Shown in pieces: positions 1 to 12,003 of a stretch of DNA of 64,000 nucleotides. The first letter of the stretch is position 1. Every line of letters starts with the position of its first letter. This DNA comes from Dermacentor variabilis (taxonomy: Eukaryota; Arthropoda; Arachnida; Ixodida; Ixodidae): NCBI RefSeq assembly GCF_050947875.1, contig NW_027460401.1, positions 1,240,001 to 1,304,000 of the forward strand. The letters run 5' to 3'. The notes under the pieces are model-generated. The model was not told the origin of the DNA and searched no databases. It was given only the letters and a program-made list of their open reading frames with translations. The translations under genes were made by a program, and so were the position numbers.

Positions 1-1018
1 ATTTTTCTATATTTTAGTCAAGGAAAACAGGTGCACATTAGAATCGAGTAAATACGCTAATTTCATATCGTAATCAATGTTTTGCTTTTCGGGCAAAACT
101 GCGACTTTTTTTATTTATCGCAACTTTAGTGCACTGGGAGTACATCTTTTGTTTTTTCCAAATGAAAGAAAGTTGTATTTCTGTATGAAAGAATGAGGTA
201 AGCGGTACTGTAAAGGACTTTTCTTTTTTGAGGTCACGGCAAATGGATGCGCATTACAATCCACCTTTTCTTTTCTTTTTGACATGGAAAACGGGTGCGC
301 ATTACAATTGAGGGTGTTAGAATCGAGTAAATACAGTAATACCACAAGCAGTGATGTGCCAGTGACTACTTGACACATAAATTTCATGTGTGCAAGTACT
401 TGCACCTTCCTAACCATTCCCAACTGAACCAAACGTATGTATGCACAACATCCAATCACGAGAAAACAATGAGAGCTGATGTTACAGCTGGAATGTTGTA
501 CCAGAGGCATCTACTTTATGTGATTGGTGCAGCCATGACCGACTAAGATGTTGTTAATGCCCTTGGATAGCATGCCACAGTCAGTTAAACACTGTTCCAA
601 CTGCACACAATTAACAAGCATGACGAATGCTTATTAATATTATTATTGTTAATTAATAAGCATGATGAATGCGTAACACGGCTTGCTACGGCGGCTATGC
701 CGATTCAGGCTTCTTGCCCCTAGCAAAATGGCAGCGACCGGCTTTGCTTTTGGAGAGCCACCTCCACTCCAGAAGTTCAAGTATATAATCTCCTAGGCTA
801 GCATTAAAAAAAAAAATAGCAGTGGTGTACTGTTTGCTATGGCCACTGTTTGGAAATGAACCACAGAAGCATAGTGCCTATTCTTTTGCCTGCGTTTTGC
901 ACGACATGTATGCAGGACTCTTGCAGAACAGCACCTGTGGCAAGCTCCTCCTACTGTTTTCCTTCAGTGCGTGACATCTAACTCAATGGTGTTGAGAATT
1001 CTGTGCTTGCAAGGATAT
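1..1018. other. Non-coding stretch, no recognised feature
   Basis: AT-rich sequence with two loosely similar segments around 20-70 and 260-330, both containing a run reading GAATCGAGTAAATAC, which suggests an old internal duplication of a dispersed repeat. No credible coding exon or RNA gene is visible. Confidence 0.4.
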
Positions 1019-1448
1019 TGGCACGTGTACTTGTGCATCTTTATCAGGTAACCACGTTTCACTGCCTAACAAATGTTATCGCTCAGCGCAGGACGCGCCT
1101 GCCTACATGTATCAGAAGTTTCTAGAATGTTATCGATGCTTCAATCCACTGTCTGTTGTCACCGAAACGTGTGTAATCTGATTGCATGTATGTGCAGCGC
1201 GAATGGTGTAGAACTTTGTGGAAAGCACGCGGGTCCCAGCAATTACTCTGGAACATTCGACGACTGATGTATAAAAGCCGACGTGCTTGACCCGCTGATC
1301 AGATTTTGACGATCGCTGACTGTGTTCACCGTTGTCACCGTTCTTTAAATGTAGCCTGTTATTGTGGGTACAGGTTCGCCCAATAAAAGTTTGTTTCGTC
1401 TTTCACACTATCACTACTGTGTTCTTTATACGTCACTACCACGTGACA
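1019..1448 (+). mobile_element. Solo LTR of the Gypsy family at 34.2-40.9 kb
   Basis: About 430 bp aligns along its length with both LTRs of the Gypsy element at 34.2-40.9 kb. It shares the TATAAAAG promoter box, the AATAAAAG polyadenylation signal and the terminal CACGTGACA. It starts TG and ends CA, and is flanked by ATAT on both sides (1015-1018 and 1449-1452), a plausible 4-bp target duplication. There is no gag or pol next to it, so it is a solo LTR left by LTR-LTR recombination. It is clearly more diverged than the paired LTRs are from each other. Confidence 0.82.
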
Positions 1449-2004
1449 ATATATTGCAACCACGAATATAATGTGGGGTGTGAAAGGGAAGGAGGGCATC
1501 TTCAATGCCCCCCCCCCCCTGCACTCCGCCAAAAAAGATGGTTATAACACCAACTATGGATGTGTAATGCACCCATACTCATTGGGTTAGAATACTAGTG
1601 CCTTACTACATAGTGCGATGGATGCAGGCACCATGATAACACCAGGGTCCTTCAATACTTTTCTTCCGGTCAGGAAACTTTCTCCAAAGGTTCATATAGG
1701 GACAGATGGCGCCACTAGAAAGGCATCAATCTACCGTGGTGGCATGGCCGAGGCTATGCAGTAATGCAAATCTTTAACCAGGAAAGGGACCTCTCCCACA
1801 GTTATTTCAGCATGTTTGCAGACTCAACATGCAATGGATATTTGAGGCAAAATAATTTACCATGTAATGCATTTGTGTTTAAATTATACTCCACAGTGCT
1901 ATGTGGCATATAATTTCTTCTGTCACTTCTGTCTTCTGTCTTAATCTACTGTCTTCTTCCATCTTCTGTCACTTATTGATTTAATGACCCTCCACTAGAA
2001 AATG

Positions 2005-2668
2005 TGCCTCAGCATAAATACTTTGGTCTTATATTCGCCTCACACTGCACAGATGTGCAAATGTGTGCTTAGAAAGCTAGGATACCTGTAACGTACCTTA
2101 CAGTTGATCCCTCCTAACACAATGCTTATAAAACACTTGTTCTTACCTATAAAACAGTAGTGCATCCGGTACTCAAGTATGGCTCAGTCATATGGAAACC
2201 ACACAAGAAATATATTGACAAAATTGAGTCCATCCAGAAGAAAGCTGTACACTTCATTGATCATTGCTACGACAGGTATTTTTCATGTAGTTTCCATCTT
2301 CACAATCTTCAACTTGCCACTCTCTTCATGTCATCACACTGAATCGTCGAAGCTTTCCCATACTCTGATTAACTCTTCGCCATTTCCTCTAGTCAGCAGC
2401 TAAATCACGTCCACCAGACCCCATCATGAGTTCAATATATCTCCTTTTCACCAGTGAACCAATGTGTTTAAACAGTTTTTTTTTGTCCACACTATAGAAC
2501 TGCACAATGCTTTAACTGGCCCTCTTGTATACTCTTAGCCACCAAGTTTTGTTGCATCTTTTTTTATATTGATTTTTTTTCCTTTCTTTGCCATCTCCAA
2601 TTTTTTACTCCCCACTCCTTTGATAGCCCTTCGGGGATGCAGTATGTTGAAATAAATAAAATAAAAAG
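2005..2668 (+). pseudogene. 5'-truncated Jockey/CR1-type LINE remnant (RT C-terminus and tail)
   Basis: Around 2010-2340 the plus strand encodes broken pieces of the C-terminal part of a LINE reverse transcriptase. The clearest stretch is VHPVLKYGSVIWKPH followed by IDKIESIQKKAVHFI, the post-catalytic region where these proteins read P-x-L-x-Y-[GA]-S-x-x-W. Stops and frame changes interrupt it. The 3' end, at about 2620-2668, has a CAGTATGTTG motif and an A-rich tail (AAATAAATAAAATAAAAA). The LINE remnant at 48.8 kb has the same tail layout, so the two are probably one family. No target duplication was found. Confidence 0.65.
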
Positions 2669-3958
2669 GATCTGGCCTGCCAAGTCGCATTGCTTGCACA
2701 AAGAGTTCCACTCAGTCAAGCCATGCCATGACGGTTGGCTAATCCTTTCCTCCCAACTTTATTATAACAATATTATAACATGTCACAGGCCTCTCACACA
2801 GGTGCAAGCCAAGTACTCCCTCACAATTAGCTTCCTTTGCACAAGTTGAAGCTGCACGTAAAGAGCATGTGCTCATTATAAGTAGTATGCTTAGCTTACA
2901 TGTAGAAATTCTTCCTTTCAGTTGGAAAAATTAATTTTCTACATTCATTCATTGATGGTATTTAATGTCCTAAAATAGGGCTATGAGAGACCGTCCAAGT
3001 GGAGGGCTTCGGAACTTGTGCACCTGTGCTCACAAAAAAGAAAAAAAATGGCATAGCCACTGAGCCACAATGGTGGACAAGGAACACTAGTAAATCAGGT
3101 GAAGCTGACAAATAAGAGACAAACCTTATTAGTTGGCTCATTTTCTTGAGTGGCAACTCAGGTGTGGTAGGAAAAGTTTATTTAAAATCTCTTTGAGCAG
3201 TGTCCTAGCTACGCTTGCCATACAGCCTGTTTGCTTCACGAAAGGGCAGAACACTTGCCATCATAAAGCACTTATTAGACAGTAACTGCAAACAGCTATT
3301 GTGTCAGTGGACAATACCGTGTCACTGCATGAGGCTGTTCTTTTAGTTTAGACAAAAGTAAGCCAGCAGGCCTTCAAAAATCCTCAGAATGGCTTCTGCT
3401 TTGACCTTAGATTGCTGATGTTACAGTAACACAACATTTCTGTTCCCTGTGCACATGCCTTCACGAATAGTGTCTTCTGCACCAAATATTCATTTCACAG
3501 ATGCGAATGTGTTTCCAGTCGAAAGTGAAGCAGAGAGTCTATAGCCGCAGAGTGGCTGGTTTCCATTTGTGCCGCAGGTCCGTGTCGGGAGGGAAACAGA
3601 GATATTTTTTTTTTTCATTGGCGCCCTTGCAACCGGACCTAGATGCTAAATATTATAGCATTCCCAAGGGATGCATTCACATAAAATGTTTACTATAATG
3701 TCGAGCTTTTGGGTACAAACTGGGTGATGAAAACAAAGTCGTGGATAATAGATACCAACTCACCCAAACCAGTACCCTACTCAGTTATATTTACTATGGT
3801 GTATATTTACTGTTATGAAGACAACGGACACAATTTCTCGATCCAAGTCAAATTAGACCACAGTAAGCTCGACACTATCTACTGCTACATGGAATGCCAT
3901 TGACATAGGGTGTGCCCACACTGTAGCTGCCCCAGCCAGCAGTAATAACATTGGTTAC
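2669..3958. other. Downstream intron of the Relish-like gene, nothing recognised
   Basis: This stretch follows the donor of the last supported exon on the minus strand. I looked for a further ankyrin exon and found none with a convincing core and splice borders. The sequence is AT-rich with no clear repeat boundary. Confidence 0.4.
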
Positions 3959-4128
3959 CTGTTTTATGAGAATGTTGATGCCCTCAACAAAATCTCCTTT
4001 GACAGCCAAGTGGAGAGGCCTGTCTCCTGTGCCCTTTATAGCAGCATTGACATTGAGGCCTGCTTGGCATAGTGTTTCAAGGGCAGCCGAGTCTTTCTTC
4101 TCCACAGCAAGGTGTAAGGCCGTCTTGC
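3959..4128 (-). CDS. Exon of NF-kappa-B precursor/Relish-like gene: ankyrin repeats 4 and 5
   Basis: This 170-nt exon has an acceptor (CGTGCAACAG) and a donor (AAACAG|GTAACC). It encodes KTALHLAVEKKDSAALETL with CQAGLNVNAAIKG, then the start of the next repeat, DRPLHLAVKGDFVEGINILI. It takes over in phase from the 5.3-kb exon and ends in phase 0. The GTG-Asp insertion between repeats 4 and 5 is longer than in a canonical 33-residue unit, as is common in this family. The remaining ankyrin repeats, any death domain and the stop codon must lie at lower coordinates. I found no convincing further exon between position 1 and 3958, so the gene probably continues past the window. Confidence 0.84.
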
Positions 4129-4523
4129 CTGTTGCACGAGGAGACGAGAAATTAGGCAGTAAGTTGTAGAGAAAGACAGACCTAGAGGTTTTGCTTCGAG
4201 GCTGAACTTGGTGCACCCATCAAAGTTACTCAGCGGCTAACTCAGCACTTGTGTTGTGCGCATGTGTGATCCCAAAAGTTCCCAGTGATGGAAGAGAAAT
4301 GGGTGACAAATGATTTCTAAACATGGAAGGTACCATACAAACCTCATTCTGGAGTACAATGCACACATTTGCAGTCGAAAAAGAAATGAATAGTGCAAAT
4401 CCACAAAGGAATGCAATGTTTGCTTTGGTGTATCATTCGTCCTCCATCACGCAGCATAATATTTGTCGTGGTCAAAGGTAAAAATATGGATGCTTGACAC
4501 CACAAAAAGCAAGGAAAGAAAGG

Positions 4524-4526
<3 letters not shown>

Positions 4527-4590
<64 letters not shown>
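4527..4590. repeat. (TA)n microsatellite
   Basis: An uninterrupted TA dinucleotide run of 64 bases. It abuts the dispersed repeat that starts GAGGGTGTCTC at 4591, so it probably expanded from that element's edge. Confidence 0.97.
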
Positions 4591-4593
<3 letters not shown>

Positions 4594-4925
4594 GGTGTCT
4601 CAACTGTTATGTGCCAATATTTAAAAATATGCAAATGCCATGTAGCTGGACAGAACCAAGATAATGTTGTTTGCTGTCGCTTGAAGGTACTCAGATTATT
4701 TTCTGCATTCTGCCTGATTACATAATTAGTCTTAATTAATTCATCAACGTCTTAAATATTATAATCAGATGAAAAGACTCAATGAGACAATTGTAGAGAA
4801 ACATGAAACACTCCTGATACAGTTTGCTGTTGCGCAATATGTACAACACAGAAGTGTTTTTTGAAGCATGAAAGAAGCTTGTGAATACACGAAAAATTGC
4901 CGCGCGACTAGCCGCTTGAGGCACT
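4591..4925. repeat. Dispersed repeat beginning GAGGGTGTCTC
   Basis: Non-coding sequence next to a TA microsatellite, ending near a run reading CCGCGCGACTAGCCGC. The arrangement (TA array, then GAGGGTGTCTC, then AT-rich body) looks like a short transposon-derived repeat. Only one copy is recognised here, so family membership is inference. Confidence 0.35.
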
Positions 4926-5159
4926 TTGCGTGCATTTGCGGGCTTCGTTCATTGCGGACTGTTTTTTCACCAAGCCTGAGTGCTGGTTCAGGACCCCTTT
5001 AATTTGGACCCATAGATGCATACTTGGGTAATGAAAGAAATGGTGCATTTGAACAGGGCAAAGGCAGGCGACATGCATGAGCACTCATGTCATCTCTTCC
5101 ATGCAAAAAGCGCTGTTAATTTGCTCAAGCTGTAGCAACTTATTATGGTTTATACGCAC

Positions 5160-5358
5160 CTTGTTTGTCAGCTGCATTGGGCTGCAGCTGTGGCTGGGAC
5201 AGCATGGCTCTGAGAACCCTCAAGGGCAGAGAGCCCAGCACCCCACAGTGCAAGGCAGTTTGGCCTAGGTGGTCCACAAGTGAAAGGTCAGCACTACCTA
5301 CCAGCAGAATCATGACTAAATCATGCCGCCCGCTCTGTGCTGCCACATGCAATGGAGT
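5160..5358 (-). CDS. Exon of NF-kappa-B precursor/Relish-like gene: ankyrin repeats 2 and 3
   Basis: This 199-nt exon has an acceptor (CATTGCTATTGCAG) and a donor (ACAAG|GTGCGT). It encodes two ankyrin repeats: TPLHVAAQSGRHDLVMILL followed by GSADLSLVDHLG, then QTALHCGVLGSLPLRVLRAM and a short loop ending NAADKQ. The ADLSL-x-D-x-LG turn is a close match to the equivalent turn in vertebrate p105 (recalled family knowledge), and it is the strongest reason to call this an NF-kappa-B precursor rather than a generic ankyrin protein. The last base (G) pairs with GC at the start of the 4.0-kb exon to restore the glycine of the next G-K-T-A-L-H core. BCL3- or I-kappa-B-type proteins are the main alternative. 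Confidence 0.85.
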
Positions 5359-5768
5359 CTGCAATAGCAATGAAGAACAGAAACGCATTCGAGTGTGACG
5401 GCAATAAATTTTCAGTGAGGACTCGAGCTTTTCTTTTTCTTAAATCATTCGATAGATCATGTAGTTTCCTCAATTTGCCAAAGTAACTATTTGTATAACA
5501 GTTTTCGCCTAGTGAAGCCTCTAAACATCATGTAAACACCTTGAAAGTCTCAAAAAGGAGACAGCAAAGTGGAGGCCCAAAATGGGAAGCATTCAGCAAA
5601 AGGCACTTTGACAGTTCCTTCACACATTTGCCTTACAACAACATTTAATGAGTTCATCAGTAGGAGCATATTTTTACAGTCACATTACAAATCTTTCCTA
5701 TTGAGATGAAATATGTGAAGAGAGGGATGTGAATTTTTAAAATTTTTGATGATGCATGCATTTAATAT

Positions 5769-5931
5769 TGTTACGTGTAGAAAACCACAGATGAAAGAGG
5801 CTATTTACAGGCTATTTACACTGGACTGGAGCCTGAGCACCAGGCCGACATTCACTCGCACCAAGGGCACAGACCTACTTCGTCGTCGTTCTCGCGGCAG
5901 CTCGTCCCTTGAGCATCGCTCGATGATATCA
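5769..5931 (-). repeat. 3' LTR of Gypsy-1
   Basis: A 163-bp direct repeat partner of 10729-10891. On the minus strand it begins TGATATCATC and ends CGTAACA, the usual TG...CA form. Confidence 0.93.
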
Positions 5932-5972
5932 TAATACTACCCACCGGCAGCAAAAGCGCCATCACGGTGCAG

Positions 5973-8900
5973 TTAAATATCCAAGGGGCACGGAGAGTTG
6001 TAGGGTTTGAGTCGGGCGACGTGGACACTGTCACTGGTTGTCACAGCAGAGGACGTAGTGGGCGCGGTTAGAGCGATTTCGTAGGTCACATCGGTCACCT
6101 GGCGAAGCACGCGATATGGGCCCCTGTAGCAGGAAAGCAGTTTTTCACAAAGGCCAACTTTGCGCGATGGTGACCAAAGCAACACGAGGGTGCCAGGCAC
6201 AAAATTGACATCACGGTGACGGAGGTCGTAGCATTGCTTTTGTTTGTCTTGAGAGAGTTGTAGACGAGTGCGCGCAAGTTGGCGAGCATGGTCAGCATGG
6301 GCGATAGCGTCACGGGCATAAGCGCTAGTTGATGCTCTGGTGGACGGAAGCACAGTGTCCAGTGGGAGCGTCGGTTCACGGTCATACAAGAGGTCAAAAG
6401 GAGAAAAGCCAGCAGTGTCGAGACGGGAAGAGTTATACGCAAAGGTGGTGTAAGGTAGAGCCTGGTCCCAGTCACGGTGGTCGTCTGAAACGTATTTGGA
6501 TAGCATGTCTGTAAGGGTGCGGTTCAAACGCTCAGTGAGGCCGTTCGTTTGAGGGTGGTAGGAGGTGGTAAATTTATGCTGTATTGAGCAGGCACGCATG
6601 ATGTCGTCAATGACTTTGGCTAAGAACGTACGGCCACGGTCTGTTAGCAATTGACGCGGAGCACCATGAATCAAAATGATATCATGCAGGAGGAAGTCCG
6701 CAACATCAGTTGCGCAACTGGTCGGAAGAGCGCGGGTTACGGCGTAGCAGGTCGCGTAGTCCACCGCGACTGCAACCCACTTGTTTTCTGATGTAGATTC
6801 CGGAAATGGGCCGAGAAGGTCTAAGCCGACACGATGAAAGGGCTCGGCAGGGATGTCGAGCGGCTGCAGGTAACTGGTGGGGAGCTGGGAAGGCTTCTTG
6901 TGTCATTGGCAAAGTTCACAAGCAGCGACGTAACGTCGTATGGAACAGGCAAGGCCCGGCCAGAAAAAACGGCGACGTACACGGTCATCGGTTCGAGATA
7001 CGCCGAGGTGTCCTGCCGTTGGTGTGTCGTGAAGCTCTTCTAGAACGGTTGAGCGGAGGTGTTTAGGTATGACAAGTAGGAACTCAGAGCCGTCCGGATG
7101 AAGGTTACGACGGTACAGAGTACCGTCGCGGAGGACGAAGAGGCGTAGTGTGGCGTCGGCCGGAGAGTGTTCAAAACGGTCGATGAGTGTTCTGATGTAG
7201 GCGTCACGACGTTGCTCATCGGCAAAATGAAGCAGCTGCAACACAGAGAATACGCAAGCAGCACTGATAATATTGGAGGAGTCAGGGTCGTCAACAGGGT
7301 AACGCGACAAGCTGTCAGCGTCTTGGTGCAGGCGGCCAGACTTGTAGACCGCGGAATATGAAAATTCTTGTAGCCTCAAAGCCCATCGACCAAGCCGGCC
7401 TGTAGGATCTCTTAGTGATGAGAGCCAGCGGAGAGCATGATGGTCAGTGACTACGGAATAAGGGCGACCGTAAAGGTAAGGACAGAACTTCGCAATCGCC
7501 CAGACTACAGCAAGGCATTCTCGTTCCGTAATGGAATAGTTGCACTCCGATGGTGTGAGGAGGCGGCTCGCATAAGCAATAACGCGATCCTGGCCATGCT
7601 GACACTGGGCTAAGACGGCACCTACACCATGACCGCTCGCATCTGTACGCAATTCGGTAGGGGCATCAGGATCGAAGTGGGTGAGAATGGGTGGTGAGGA
7701 GAGAAGAGTAACAAGAAGAGGGAAGGTGGCGGCTTCTGCAGTACCCCACGAGAATTGTACGCCTTTCTTCAAAAGATTAGTGAAAGGTCTAGCAATTGCT
7801 GCAAAATCTTGAATAAAATGACGAAAGTACGAGCATAGCCCTAGAAAACTTCAAATGTCTGCGGCTGTCTTCGGAACCGGAAAGTCTCGCACAGCGAGAG
7901 TTTTGTCGGGATCAGGCTGCACTCCGGAAGTGTCAACGAGGTGGCCCAGAACAGTAATTTGGCGGCGGCCGAAACGACATTTGGACGAGTTAAGTTGCAG
8001 CTTCGCCTTTCGAAATACATCAAGTATAGCTGTTAGACGCTCAAGGTGTGTGTCGAACGTGGGCGAGAAGACGATGTTGTCGAGGTAGCAGAGACATGTG
8101 GACCATTTGAAACCTCGGAGCAAGGAGTCCATCATACGCTCAAACGTGGCAGGGGCGTTGCATAATCCAATTGGCATTACTTTAAAGTGGTATAGGCCAT
8201 CATGTGTGATGAACGCAGTTTTTTCTCTGTCTATATCATCAACAGCAATCTGCCAGTATCCAGAACGAAGATCAATAGAAGAGAAATAGCTGGAACCGTG
8301 GAGGCAGTCAAGGGCGTCATCTATACGTGGGAGCGGGTAGACGCCTTTCTTAGTAATGTTCAGTTGACGGTAGTCTACACAGAAGCGCCACATGCCATCC
8401 TTCTTCTTAACCAACACTACAGGTGACGCCCAGGGACTCGAAGAAGGCTCAATGATGTCTTTGTCTAGCATTTTGTTCACTTCACTTTGAATTACTTGGC
8501 GTTCCAACGCAGAAACTCGATACGGTCGTCGGTGAATAGGAGTAGCATTGCCAGTAAGAATCCGATGCTTGACCGCGAGCGTCTGGCCTAAAGGGCGATC
8601 GTCGAAGTCGAAAATATCTCTGTAGGACGATAATACTTGGTAAAGGTTTTCAGCCTGCGCAGAAGACAGGTCCGTCGCAACCACTTTCTGTATCTTGGGA
8701 TCGGCGGCCGAGGCTGGCACGATGGGCCTGCTAAGCTCGCAAGAAGCATTGGTCGATAAAGTTGCCACGTGATGGTCGCTGAGACAATCAACGTTGGCAA
8801 GGCAAATACTTTACAGTAGAATTTGCTTTGCCAATCCAAAGTTAAAGATAGGCATGAAAGTGCGGTTCGCAGTAATAGTAAGTATAGTGTGAGGCACAGT

Positions 8901-9581
8901 AACGTCATACTGTAGTGGAATGTCGGGCAGAGGAGTGACGAGGTACTCGCCATCAGGGACTGGTGGGGAAGACAAGAGTTCAGTATAGGCTATTGATTTT
9001 GGCGGCAGGCGAATAAAGCCGGTGGGACGTAGGCGGCACTGGGGAGCGTCAGAAGGTTCTGCGAGAATTGGCAACTCAAGGCGAAGGGTACTGGCAGAGC
9101 AGTCAATAAGAGCAGAATTAGCGGAGAGAAAATCGAGGCTGCGAATGAGGTCGTGGGGGCAATGAGCAATCACAGTGAAGAGGACAGGAGTGTGGCGGCC
9201 GGCGATGCTAACACGTGCCGTACACATGCCGATGATAGGCACAATACCGCCATCCGCAACGCGGACAACGCGTGCCGACGCTGGGGTGAGGAGCTTGTTC
9301 AGTCATCGTCGGAAGGCAGCACTCATAATAGAAAGATGTGCCCCTGTATCTATGAGTGCCATGACAGGATAGCCATCAACGTCAACGTCAAGAAGGTTTT
9401 GGTTCGTGTTTAACGTGAGCAGAGGATTTGAGGGCAGTGTCAACAACGCAGCTTCACCTCCAGAAGCTGCAGTGCCTAGTTTTCCGGCTGGGCCCGGGAG
9501 GCGATAGGCGGCGAAGAGAAGCGGCGGGGTTGGGGCGAACGAGACTGATGGCGTCGAGGTGAGGGCGAGCGGCTGTAGCAA
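5973..9581 (-). pseudogene. pol: Gypsy-1 pol polyprotein (PR-RT-RNase H-IN), disrupted by four stops
   Basis: One reading frame on the minus strand spans the whole of pol without a frameshift, but carries TGA at 9303-9305, TAA at 8811-8813, TGA at 7851-7853 and TGA at 6903-6905. Domains in order: aspartic protease with ALIDTGAHLS (about 9400); reverse transcriptase with the SPWASPVVLVKKKDG and DLRSGYWQI blocks (8.8-7.85 kb); RNase H with LRTDASGHGVGAVLAQ (about 7.65 kb); integrase with an HHCC zinc-binding region ending CELC (about 6.9 kb) and a DDE core (VDYAT, LTDRGRTF, NGLTERLNR). The reverse transcriptase YxDD box reads YLDN. Pol overlaps the end of gag by about 105 nt in the -1 frame, consistent with frameshift expression in intact relatives. 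Confidence 0.93.
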
Positions 9582-10656
9582 AGGTTCGGAGCAGGGGCAT
9601 CAGCGGCAGTGGATTCATGGCGGGTGGCATAGGGAACAGGAGGTCCAAAGGTGCGGGAATAAGTGGCGGCGTATGTCCGAGGAGGTGGTGGCCATCGGTT
9701 GCAGCAGTGACGAGCGACGTGGCCGATGCGACAGCAGTGGAAGCAGGTTGGTCTGTCATCAGGGGTACGCCATTCGGACGGGTTGCGGCGAGATGTGGTA
9801 GAAAAGGACTGTCGGGGACGAGGAGGGCCAGTAGAGAACTGGGGAATGCTGGGTTGAGATGTTGAACACACTGAGTTCAGACCCATGTTCTCATATTCCT
9901 GTCTGACTACGGCCTGAATCATGGCAATTGTGGTTGCTGGCGGATCGGGAGGCGTCGTGGAGAAAGCTGGCGAACAGGTGGCCTCGAGCTTGCGGCGAAC
10001 AATACGGGTGATGTCGTCACAGGTGGTGGCCTGACACGGTCGACCCTCACATGTCGACGTAGCAGCAGTGTTGGGTAGCCGCGTGATGTGGTGTGTGATA
10101 CGGCGGCTCTTGGCTTGTTCAAGGCGACGGCATTCTTTAATGATGGTGTCGATTGTCGAGACGTTGCCGAAAACAAGCAAATTGAAAGCATCATCGGCGA
10201 TGCCTTTTAGAAAATGTGACACTTTATCTGATTCAGACATAGCATCGTCAGCTTTGCGGCACAGAGCCAAGATTTTGTGGCAGAGCCAAGACAGCTCTGT
10301 AGATGTCTGAACACGAGACACAAGAGCCTTTCTCACGGCAACCTTGCGGCCAATGGGGTCGCCGAACAGTTCGCGTAGCTTTTCTTTGAAAGTGTCCCAA
10401 CTGTTTATTTCGTCGTCATGCGTCTGGTACCACAGGCGTGGGGTGCCGCCAAGATAAAAGATGACATTGGCGAGCATAATGGTTGGGTGCCACCTGTATT
10501 AGCGCTGGCATGTTCATATAGCTTAATCCATTCATAAACGTCCTGTCCTTCTAGGCCAGAGAACACACCAGGGTCGGGATGTTGGGCAACCGTGACGATT
10601 GGAGTAGTCGGACCAGCTGAAGCCATTGCAGAGGCGGGATCGTCACCGGGAGGCAT
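9476..10656 (-). pseudogene. gag: Gypsy-1 gag with one frameshift
   Basis: The minus-strand frame opens at an ATG (10654-10656) reading MPPGDDPASAMASAG and continues through VFSGLEGQDVYEWIKLYEHA. A single-base shift near 10,500 moves the rest of the protein into the frame ending at 9476. The capsid-like part includes FYLGGTPRLWYQTH and WDTFKEKLRELFGDP. A nucleocapsid CCHC knuckle (CFHCCRIGHVARHC, CX2CX4HX4C) lies near 9.75 kb, and the protein ends in an Arg/Ser/Pro-rich tail ending PEN. The Gypsy at 34.2-40.9 kb has the same gag ending, so the two are related. Intact length would be close to 390 residues. Confidence 0.88.
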
Positions 10657-10713
10657 GGTGACAAGCTCGATGTACCGGCCACTCCGGAGTTCCGTGGCGA
10701 GGACGGGGATCGA

Positions 10714-10725
10714 TGACCTCCACCA
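10714..10725 (-). other. Primer-binding site of Gypsy-1
   Basis: Three bases inside the 5' LTR the minus strand reads TGGTGGAGGTCA. TGG is the complement of the tRNA 3' CCA. The same TGGTGGAGGT core occurs at the Gypsy-3 primer site. Confidence 0.8.
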
Positions 10726-10728
10726 GAA

Positions 10729-10891
10729 TGTTAAGTGTAGAAAGACACAGACGAAAGAGGCTATTAACAGGCTATTTACACTGGACTTGAGCCAGAGCAC
10801 CAGGCCGACATTCACTGGCGCCAAGGGCACAGACCCACTTCGTCGTCGTTGTCGTGGCAGCTCGTCCCTTGAGCATCGCTTGATGATATCG
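10729..10891 (-). repeat. 5' LTR of Gypsy-1
   Basis: Direct-repeat partner of 5769-5931. Its terminal TG has mutated to CG on the minus strand; the inner end (TTAACA) is intact and is followed by the primer-binding site. Confidence 0.92.
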
Positions 10892-10897
10892 TAATAT

Positions 10898-12003
10898 CTT
10901 TTTCTTTAAGCCAATAGCAGTTGAGACCTAAAATGAAAATATTTGTACTGTAAAATAATTGGTTCAAAGTGCCTTGAAGTTTTCAATTATTTATTTGTCC
11001 TTTTAGGCCTACAAAAGTATCAGGTGATATTGCTAATTGTTTAATATGTTATTAAAGAGAATCTTTTGTCTTCACTTCTCAAACAATTTAATGTGACACT
11101 GCATACTTCTGTATTTTCTTTGCACATGTGGCTATGGGAAAACAAATTGTGCTGAGCGAACACCTTGGAACAATGCCTTGATTTAGGCGAGTTGGTTCAT
11201 CTTGACAGTGTTCTTAAAACAGTGCTAAGGATGAAGACAAAAAGAATGCATGTGACAGGATGGGCATTGAACTTCCAACTAATTATTTCAAACTACCAGC
11301 TATACTATACAGACTTCACATCAGGGACGCCCAATTACCATGAAAGATTGCACAAGTCAATCAGTTCACATGCCTAGCCCTTTCTGCCCTGGTGGGGTCA
11401 ATTGACGATATTACAGAAAATGTTTCACAGAATTCATGAAAAAAAGTAAACAGAAAAAGTTAAGCTTTCAACATGAGGCCAGCATAGTTTTGAAACAGTC
11501 ACCAGAAATTTAGGTTCAATGGTGCAAGACAGCCATTGTTCTGTGGAAAAATCTAACCAAGAAAATAAATAGTAGCAGTAACACCGTTCACTTCACGTTA
11601 GGACCTCAACAGCGCCAAACAACTTGGGCAACTGGCTTCATAATTTTGTTGTACAATAAAAACATGTTGAATAGCAGCTCAAGAGAAAAAAAATATAAGT
11701 GAAGTGGTTTTCGAGACTTGCATAATAGCTCATTTTGTGCTGTGCAAATTTGATGCTACCAGGGCACAATGGTTGTGTAATCGAGATTGCGAGTAGTCGA
11801 TTTGTTTTCTTTCATGTTTCCCAAAGCGTTTATTCTAGATACACAGTGGCCATTCCTGTTGTTTTTCAGCATATTTACTTGTTTGGGATTGTTATTTACT
11901 TCAAAATGTAATAAAACCCCACAGGACACTCCGGTGCATGTAGATTATTTAGCAATAAAAACAAAGGAGACTTATTCAACTCATGTTCAATAAGCCCGGC
12001 AGA
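10898..12003. other. Non-coding intron, nothing recognised
   Basis: AT-rich sequence between Gypsy-1 and the 268-bp tandem repeat, with no credible exon, RNA gene or repeat boundary. Confidence 0.4.

Larger units (their letters stand above)
5764..10897 (-). mobile_element. Gypsy-1: complete, decayed Ty3/Gypsy LTR retrotransposon with target duplication
   Basis: A 5.1-kb element on the minus strand has two short LTRs (5769-5931 and 10729-10891), a primer-binding site, gag and pol with protease, reverse transcriptase, RNase H and integrase in Ty3/Gypsy order. It is flanked by AATAT at 5764-5768 and 10893-10897, so it is a single clean insertion into the intron between the 16.3- and 5.3-kb exons. 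The two LTRs differ at about 14 of 163 positions by eye, which makes this an old insertion. Four in-frame stops in pol, one frameshift in gag and a changed catalytic residue in the reverse transcriptase make it non-autonomous. Confidence 0.95.

Noticed and set aside
4344..4634. Minus-strand frame containing a long Ile-Tyr run
   Set aside because: It is translation of the TA microsatellite.
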